Source: Limisphaerales bacterium
GTDB lineage: Bacteria; Verrucomicrobiota; Verrucomicrobiia; Limisphaerales; SXTU01
Direction: 5' to 3'
Assembly (NCBI GenBank): GCA_009773355.1
Contig: WRPG01000012.1
Coordinates: forward strand, 1-64,000
Length of the DNA: 64,000 nucleotides
The first letter of the stretch is position 1; the number at the start of each line of letters is the position of its first letter. A model generated the notes under the pieces. It was not told where the DNA came from. It searched no databases and worked only from the letters and a program-made list of their open reading frames with translations. Of the stretch, positions 59,725 through 64,000 are shown piece after piece. The translations under genes and the position numbers were made by a program.

Positions 59725-61719
59725 CTACTCTGAAAACTGCTTCAACTTGTCCTCGAAAAATCCAAACGAGAGCCGCAACATCTGAAAGTCATCTTCGGCT
59801 ATTAGCTTCGCGTGAGCATCGGCGCGGTGCTCGTTAATCAGCTCAAGGTGACGAAGTGCCTTGTTTTGGTCAGGGCCGATGATGTGTTTGAAGCAATCCC
59901 AATGCTTCGAGATCATCTTCCTCAAATCTTCCCAATAAATCTGGCCCTTCTCTGGGCTAAAGAGCTCGGAGTATTCAAGACCAGCGAGCGTCGTGTTCCG
60001 CGCTTTTCCAAAGATGTCGAGAACCTTCTGCTTTGCGTCGGCGTTGCCGTAGAACACTTGGAGCATATTGCGGCAAAGCAGGCGCAGCTTGGGTTCGAGC
60101 TTGTTTCTTCGCTCTGAAATCTCGGCCCATTTCTCCTGGTTCGTGAGATTAAGTCTTTGAAAGCGCGCTTCGCGGGATAAAAACTCCTTTAGCGCGTCCA
60201 CCCGGAACACGAATTCGTCTCCTTGAAGTTCAATGATGCCGTAGCCTTGCAAATGCTCTGTGTAAGCAGGGTCAGCAGTTGCGAAAAGGTCGAAGGATTT
60301 GTGGTCGCCTAAGGCTAAGAATTTTAACATTTCATACTCATTGGGGTAGTGCTCCCTCAAGACAATGAGGATCATTTCGAAATAACCACGCCCTTCCCGG
60401 ATAAACTGCTTTTTCGCCTTCTCATAGAGCGCCTTTCCGACTGCGACAGGGCGCTGAGAATCTGCGATTCGATGGATCGCACTGCAAAGATGCCGGATGA
60501 GATAAGGGTGCCCACCAAAGTCTTCGGTCAACTGAGAGTAAACGAATTCATCAAAATCCAACCCCATTAACCTTCCAAGCCGTCGCACCATTTCCCGAGT
60601 TTGAACTGATGAAAAGCGCGGAATGTAAATGCGAGGAAATTGGGCGAAAATCGGATTGTCTACGTCCTTAATTTTCGGCTGTTCATTGCAGCGCGGATTT
60701 GTCCCAACGATGAGGTAGCTGAACAAGCCGGACTTGCGCTGAAACAACGAGCGCATCGTTTGCCAGAAAAGGACAAAATCCAAATCGTCACGCCAGTGCG
60801 CCGAGGGGGACAAGCCGGGCGAAGCGTTCTCAATCTCATCGAAAGTGAGAAGAATCGATTTCTTCCCGACGGCTTCGTGCAGTTTGAGAAAATACTTCTC
60901 AAACAAGTCAGCCGCCCGTTCCGGTGTGAATTCCGATTCGAGCCCGAGACGGACGTCAGAACCGCAGGCAGCACGCGCCTCGTTTAAGACATACCAGAGT
61001 GCCTGATTCCAACGCCGTTGGTGAAAGGCTGGCGTCTGGCAGTCAATGAACGCTGAGTAGAAGCCATGAGCCGCAAGTGCTCTCTGGACGCCGTAGATCA
61101 CTGAAGTTTTCCCTGCCTTTCGCAGGCCGAAAAGTGCAGAAACTTGGTCCGTTCGATGCCGATCGACAAGTTGGTGAATTAAGTCTGTCCTGCCGAAAAA
61201 GAATAAATCAGTTTTGAGGGGCGATTCAGATGCGAAGAGGTCACGGGTGTAGAAATGTGCGCGCAGTCTATTCCGGAAAAAGTGCGTGTCCGCGTTTGGA
61301 CGCCTCAACTCCGAATAAGTAAACGGGACGACAATCTGGGCTTCGGTATCATTTTGCAATAGCTGCCGGAGTTTCTGCTCTGAAGCTTCATCTTTGCTGA
61401 CAACCAAGCTGCAAATCCTGTCCACCCGTAAATGAGGGAAATGGGATTGCGCCTTGCCAATTGCGTCAAGTATCCGCGGGTGAAAGTCGTCGTAAGGGCT
61501 GAACACGCACACCAACTCGCGCTCAAGGTTAAAGGCGTGTTGCAGATTGTCTGTGGGCTTAACCAGAATGAATTTGTAGGTGCTTGCTTGAGTAAAATGC
61601 AGCGCGTGACCGCTGTTCGTCACATACCACTCCTTCGAAATAGTGTTGATGATCGCGCGTTCGTCGTGGTCGAACTGCGCGAGGTTAAAGTCTTTGTGGA
61701 TTCCTGGTGTCGTCGCCAT
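59725..61719 (-). CDS. STAND/AAA-type ATPase with HEPN-like C terminus (candidate defence protein)
   Basis: A 664-residue cytoplasmic protein of about 50 % GC DNA, against about 65 % around it. Residues 1-165 form an alpha/beta domain I do not recognise (ELVCVFSPYDDFHPRILDAI). The ATPase has Walker A GLRKAGKTS (198-206) and Walker B ILLTFDEIEN (289-298), and a GGHPYLIRHLCSAIHR lid typical of STAND-like ATPases. The C-terminal 125 residues are helical and end with LELINEHRADAHAKL, resembling the Arg...His motif of HEPN RNases (Swt1 type). Such pairings occur in abortive-infection systems; the assignment is inference. Confidence 0.8.
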   Translation of the reverse strand: MATTPGIHKDFNLAQFDHDERAIINTISKEWYVTNSGHALHFTQASTYKFILVKPTDNLQHAFNLERELVCVFSPYDDFHPRILDAIGKAQSHFPHLRVDRICSLVVSKDEASEQKLRQLLQNDTEAQIVVPFTYSELRRPNADTHFFRNRLRAHFYTRDLFASESPLKTDLFFFGRTDLIHQLVDRHRTDQVSALFGLRKAGKTSVIYGVQRALAAHGFYSAFIDCQTPAFHQRRWNQALWYVLNEARAACGSDVRLGLESEFTPERAADLFEKYFLKLHEAVGKKSILLTFDEIENASPGLSPSAHWRDDLDFVLFWQTMRSLFQRKSGLFSYLIVGTNPRCNEQPKIKDVDNPIFAQFPRIYIPRFSSVQTREMVRRLGRLMGLDFDEFVYSQLTEDFGGHPYLIRHLCSAIHRIADSQRPVAVGKALYEKAKKQFIREGRGYFEMILIVLREHYPNEYEMLKFLALGDHKSFDLFATADPAYTEHLQGYGIIELQGDEFVFRVDALKEFLSREARFQRLNLTNQEKWAEISERRNKLEPKLRLLCRNMLQVFYGNADAKQKVLDIFGKARNTTLAGLEYSELFSPEKGQIYWEDLRKMISKHWDCFKHIIGPDQNKALRHLELINEHRADAHAKLIAEDDFQMLRLSFGFFEDKLKQFSE

Positions 61720-61851
61720 AGCGTATTCAGAGTTCGACTAGCGTTCTGACTAACCGTTTACAAGCAGCCGTGCCTGGCTGACTGCTGTCCTGTCTTTTCC
61801 AAGAGTCCATGCGGCACGGCACTCATGTCGAAGTGGAGTCTTGCTCCACCT

Positions 61852-63423
61852 TCACGCCCAATACCGGTAGTTCACGTCGGGGAAGAGGTTGTCCAGCCAC
61901 TCGATGCGCGTGAGCCACGGTTCGTCCACGCGCGTGAGGGTGAGCATCTCGTGCAGGGCGATGAAGCGCAGGAGGTGGTCCTTCACCCGCTTGCGCGCGT
62001 AGTCCGGGCTGGTGCCGGTGCGCAGGATGAAGGGCCAGTCGCTGGATTGCGCGAGGAGGAGTTCGCGCGCGGCCTGGTTCAGCGCGCGGAGGGTGAGGCC
62101 GGCGGCCTCGGGGTGCGCGCGGGCCAGGGCGGTCATGCGCTCCTGCGCCACGGTCAGGTGCGGGAGAATCCACTCGTTGGTCTCGTTGAGCCAGAGTTTC
62201 CAGTAGCCTTCCTCGCCCCAGCTCGACGGGCTGGGCCGGACGATTTGCAGGGTGGCGTTTTCCTTCAGGTAGTCGCTGGGCGTGACGAACTTGAAGTCCT
62301 GCTGGTCGTAGTGGGCCTTGCGCACGAAGAGGTCGAGGAAGTCGGGGCCTTCATACCACCAGTGGCCGAACAACTCGGCGTCGTAGGGCGCGACGATGAG
62401 CGGCGGACGGTCCATGATTTCGCCGAGCTTGCGGGCCTGCTCGCGGCGGGCGTCGAGGAAGTGGCTGGCGTGGTCCTCGACGGCCGCCAGCGCGAGGGCG
62501 CGGTCATAGACTTCCTTGTCGGGCGTGGGGCCGGTGATGCGGCAATACTTGAGGCCGGTGAAGCCGCGCAGGTCCGGGCTGGGCAGATAGGGGCGGACGT
62601 AGTCGAAGTCGAGGTCGAAGCCCACGTCGCGGTAGAAGTCGCGATAGCGCGGGTCGCCGGGGTAGCCCTCGTTGCGGCTCCAGACCTGGCGGGCGGATTC
62701 GAGGTCGCGCGCGAAGGCGGCGATGCCGTTGGGCGTGAGCACGGGGGCGAAGACGCCGTAGCGCGGGCGCGGGCGGGCGTGCAGCAACCCGTGGGTGTCC
62801 ATGATGAACCAGCGGATGTTCGCCTCCTGCAACACGGCCTCGACGCCCTCGACGTAGGCGCATTCGGGCAGCCAGATGCCGCGTGGGTCGCAGCCGAAGC
62901 AGCTCCGGTAGTGGTCGCGCGCGGTGAGGATTTGCGCGCGGACGGAGGGCGGATGATTCAGCAACGGCAAGAGCGCGTGCGTGGCGGCGGTGGTGATGAT
63001 TTCGAGCCGGCCGGCTTCCTGGAACTTGCGGAACGCGCCGACGAGGTTGCGCCCGTAGGCGAAGTAAGTCGCGCGCAGGCTGGTGAGCCGCTGGTGATAC
63101 ATCCACGCGAGCTCGCGAAACTCGCGGTCCCAGTGCGTGCGGTGGATTTCCTTGTCGGCGAGTTCGAGCAGGCCTTCGAGATGCCGCACGTAGCGGTCTT
63201 GCAGGAGCGGGTCCAGGAGCATCGCGCAGAGCGTGGGCGAGAGCGTGAGCGTGAGGCGCGTCTCCATGCCGAGCGCCTGCCAGCCTTCCATCACTTGGAT
63301 GAGCGGGAGGTAAGTCTCCGTGACCGCCTCGAACAGCCAGCTCTCTTCCAGAAAGCGGTCGTGCTCCGGATGGCGCACAAAGGGCAGGTGCGCGTGCAGC
63401 ACGAGGGCGAGGCGGCTTTGCAT
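61852..63423 (-). CDS. GH57 1,4-alpha-glucan branching enzyme
   Basis: A 523-residue protein, the usual length for GH57 branching enzymes. Motif 1 LVLHAHLPFVRHPE, motif 3 GIWLPECAY with the nucleophilic Glu, and motif 4 APYDAELFGHWWYEGPDFLD with the catalytic Asp are present. A C-terminal helical domain follows. The enzyme introduces alpha-1,6 branches in glycogen-like glucans in the cytoplasm. No other glycogen gene is in the window. Confidence 0.94.
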   Translation of the reverse strand: MQSRLALVLHAHLPFVRHPEHDRFLEESWLFEAVTETYLPLIQVMEGWQALGMETRLTLTLSPTLCAMLLDPLLQDRYVRHLEGLLELADKEIHRTHWDREFRELAWMYHQRLTSLRATYFAYGRNLVGAFRKFQEAGRLEIITTAATHALLPLLNHPPSVRAQILTARDHYRSCFGCDPRGIWLPECAYVEGVEAVLQEANIRWFIMDTHGLLHARPRPRYGVFAPVLTPNGIAAFARDLESARQVWSRNEGYPGDPRYRDFYRDVGFDLDFDYVRPYLPSPDLRGFTGLKYCRITGPTPDKEVYDRALALAAVEDHASHFLDARREQARKLGEIMDRPPLIVAPYDAELFGHWWYEGPDFLDLFVRKAHYDQQDFKFVTPSDYLKENATLQIVRPSPSSWGEEGYWKLWLNETNEWILPHLTVAQERMTALARAHPEAAGLTLRALNQAARELLLAQSSDWPFILRTGTSPDYARKRVKDHLLRFIALHEMLTLTRVDEPWLTRIEWLDNLFPDVNYRYWA

Positions 63424-63486
63424 GGCGGGGATTGAAGCGGAACCGGCGTCGCGCGAAAAGTTTTTTAGGCCGGAGGACGATGCAAG

Positions 63487-63909
63487 TTACTTCTGGAACA
63501 GCTCCCTCACCGAGGGCCGCGCCAGCACCAGCAGCGTGAACACGCCCAGCACGGTGCCGAACGGCATGAAGATGCAGCCGACGCCCGCCACGACCTGGCA
63601 GAAGAGGTAGCGGCGACGGCGGGACAGGTTGCGCCCGGCCAGCACGAACAGCAGCGCGAGCGTCCAGCCGGCGAGAATCATTCCCGCAGCGAACACGACG
63701 AAAATCCACGCGAGAAACTCCGGCGGCGGGCGGGGCTTGAAGGCCTCGGGCTTGAGCAGCATGAACACGCCGATGCCGAGGTGGATGAACGGGAAGCAGG
63801 CGAACAGCGCCGTCAGTCCGCCGACGACGTAGTGGAAGACCGTCAGCAGCCGCAGGTGTTCCGCGTCTTGGTTCGCGGGCACCGTGGGTGGAGCCGGAGG
63901 TTCGCTCAT
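63487..63909 (-). CDS. Four-helix membrane protein of unknown function
   Basis: A 140-residue protein with hydrophobic segments at about 25-45, 65-95 and 110-130 (VVGGLTALFACFPFIHLGIG, AWIFVVFAAGMILAGWTLAL, FCQVVAGVGCIFMPFGTVLG). The ATG at 63909 follows a poor upstream extension. I recognise it as a small membrane protein type seen in Verrucomicrobia and Planctomycetes without a function. Confidence 0.75.
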   Translation of the reverse strand: MSEPPAPPTVPANQDAEHLRLLTVFHYVVGGLTALFACFPFIHLGIGVFMLLKPEAFKPRPPPEFLAWIFVVFAAGMILAGWTLALLFVLAGRNLSRRRRYLFCQVVAGVGCIFMPFGTVLGVFTLLVLARPSVRELFQK

Positions 63910-63963
63910 GGGACACGGAGAGATTGAACCGCCTCGCGAGGTTTGCAATCCGCGACTGGCCGC

Positions 63964-64000
63964 CTACTGCACCCGACCAAACTTCTTCTCCAGCTCCTTC
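63964..64000 (-). CDS. C-terminal end of a gene running off the window
   Basis: Reading the minus strand from the window edge gives KELEKKFGRVQ and a TAG stop at 63964-63966. The rest lies outside, so no product can be named. Confidence 0.4.
   Translation of the reverse strand, partial: KELEKKFGRVQ

Overview
The window is about 64 kb of GC-rich (roughly 65 %) chromosomal DNA from what looks like a member of the Verrucomicrobiota, probably a Limisphaerales/Pedosphaera-type soil or freshwater bacterium. The evidence is family content: pseudopilin-like proteins with a C-terminal H-x9-DG motif, PQQ-like beta-propellers, a PVC-type SGNH/propeller/HEAT protein, type I sulfatase, several sialidases, DUF1080-type domains, GYF-like membrane proteins and many twin-arginine signal peptides. 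I saw no rRNA, tRNA, CRISPR array, transposase or prophage.

Layout. 1-4.4 kb: a truncated membrane protein, trpF, two membrane proteins, a PaaK-type CoA ligase and a secreted rhodanese. 4.5-11.1 kb: a Tol-Pal envelope operon (tolQ, a zinc-ribbon protein, tolR, a TolA/TonB-like protein, tolB, pal) followed by tatA and tatC; TolB carries a twin-arginine type signal. 11.2-21 kb: secreted or membrane enzymes (Tat protein of unknown function, MFS/spermidine synthase fusion, esterase/SMP-30 fusion, two PQQ-like propellers, sulfatase). 21.3-25.3 kb: trigger factor and an ECF sigma/anti-sigma module with two Spy/CpxP-like periplasmic proteins. 25.3-26.2 kb: a gene-poor gap with a dispersed foldback element, a nested hairpin region and a strong terminator. 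26.2-40.6 kb: the PVC-type protein, a GmhB-like phosphatase with an altered nucleophile, DUF1080-like, WD40, pseudopilin, Sel1, M6 protease and sialidase genes. 40.6-46.2 kb: a restriction-modification and repair island (XRE controller, Dcm-type methylase, a DUF3427-like protein, HNH nuclease, XRE regulator, two uncharacterised genes, Vsr). 46.2-59.6 kb: lactonase, serine hydrolase, beta-helix protein, DUF1080, sialidase-fold proteins, an Lgt-like enzyme, two GYF paralogues, a di-haem cytochrome and an SGNH/sialidase fusion with a decayed tail. 59.7-61.7 kb: a single lower-GC gene for an ATPase with a HEPN-like C terminus, a candidate defence gene. 61.9-64 kb: a GH57 branching enzyme, a membrane protein and a truncated gene.

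The most unusual theme is that short palindromic and foldback repeats lie inside reading frames as well as between genes. A 91-nt foldback interrupts vsr in frame. Two exact reverse-complement 25-mers sit in the methylase gene. Near-identical 18-nt palindromes lie in tatC and a DUF1080 gene. A GGAACGCGGAG repeat is shared by paaK and vsr. A TTTGCG repeat encodes the hydrophobic core of two signal peptides. A 72-nt leader is shared by two unrelated genes, one of which has ATA where the other has its ATG. This resembles, by inference only, the in-frame palindromic elements described in Rickettsia.

Coordinates are read from the sequence. Functional names rest on motif recognition without any database search, so family names are to be read as best matches.
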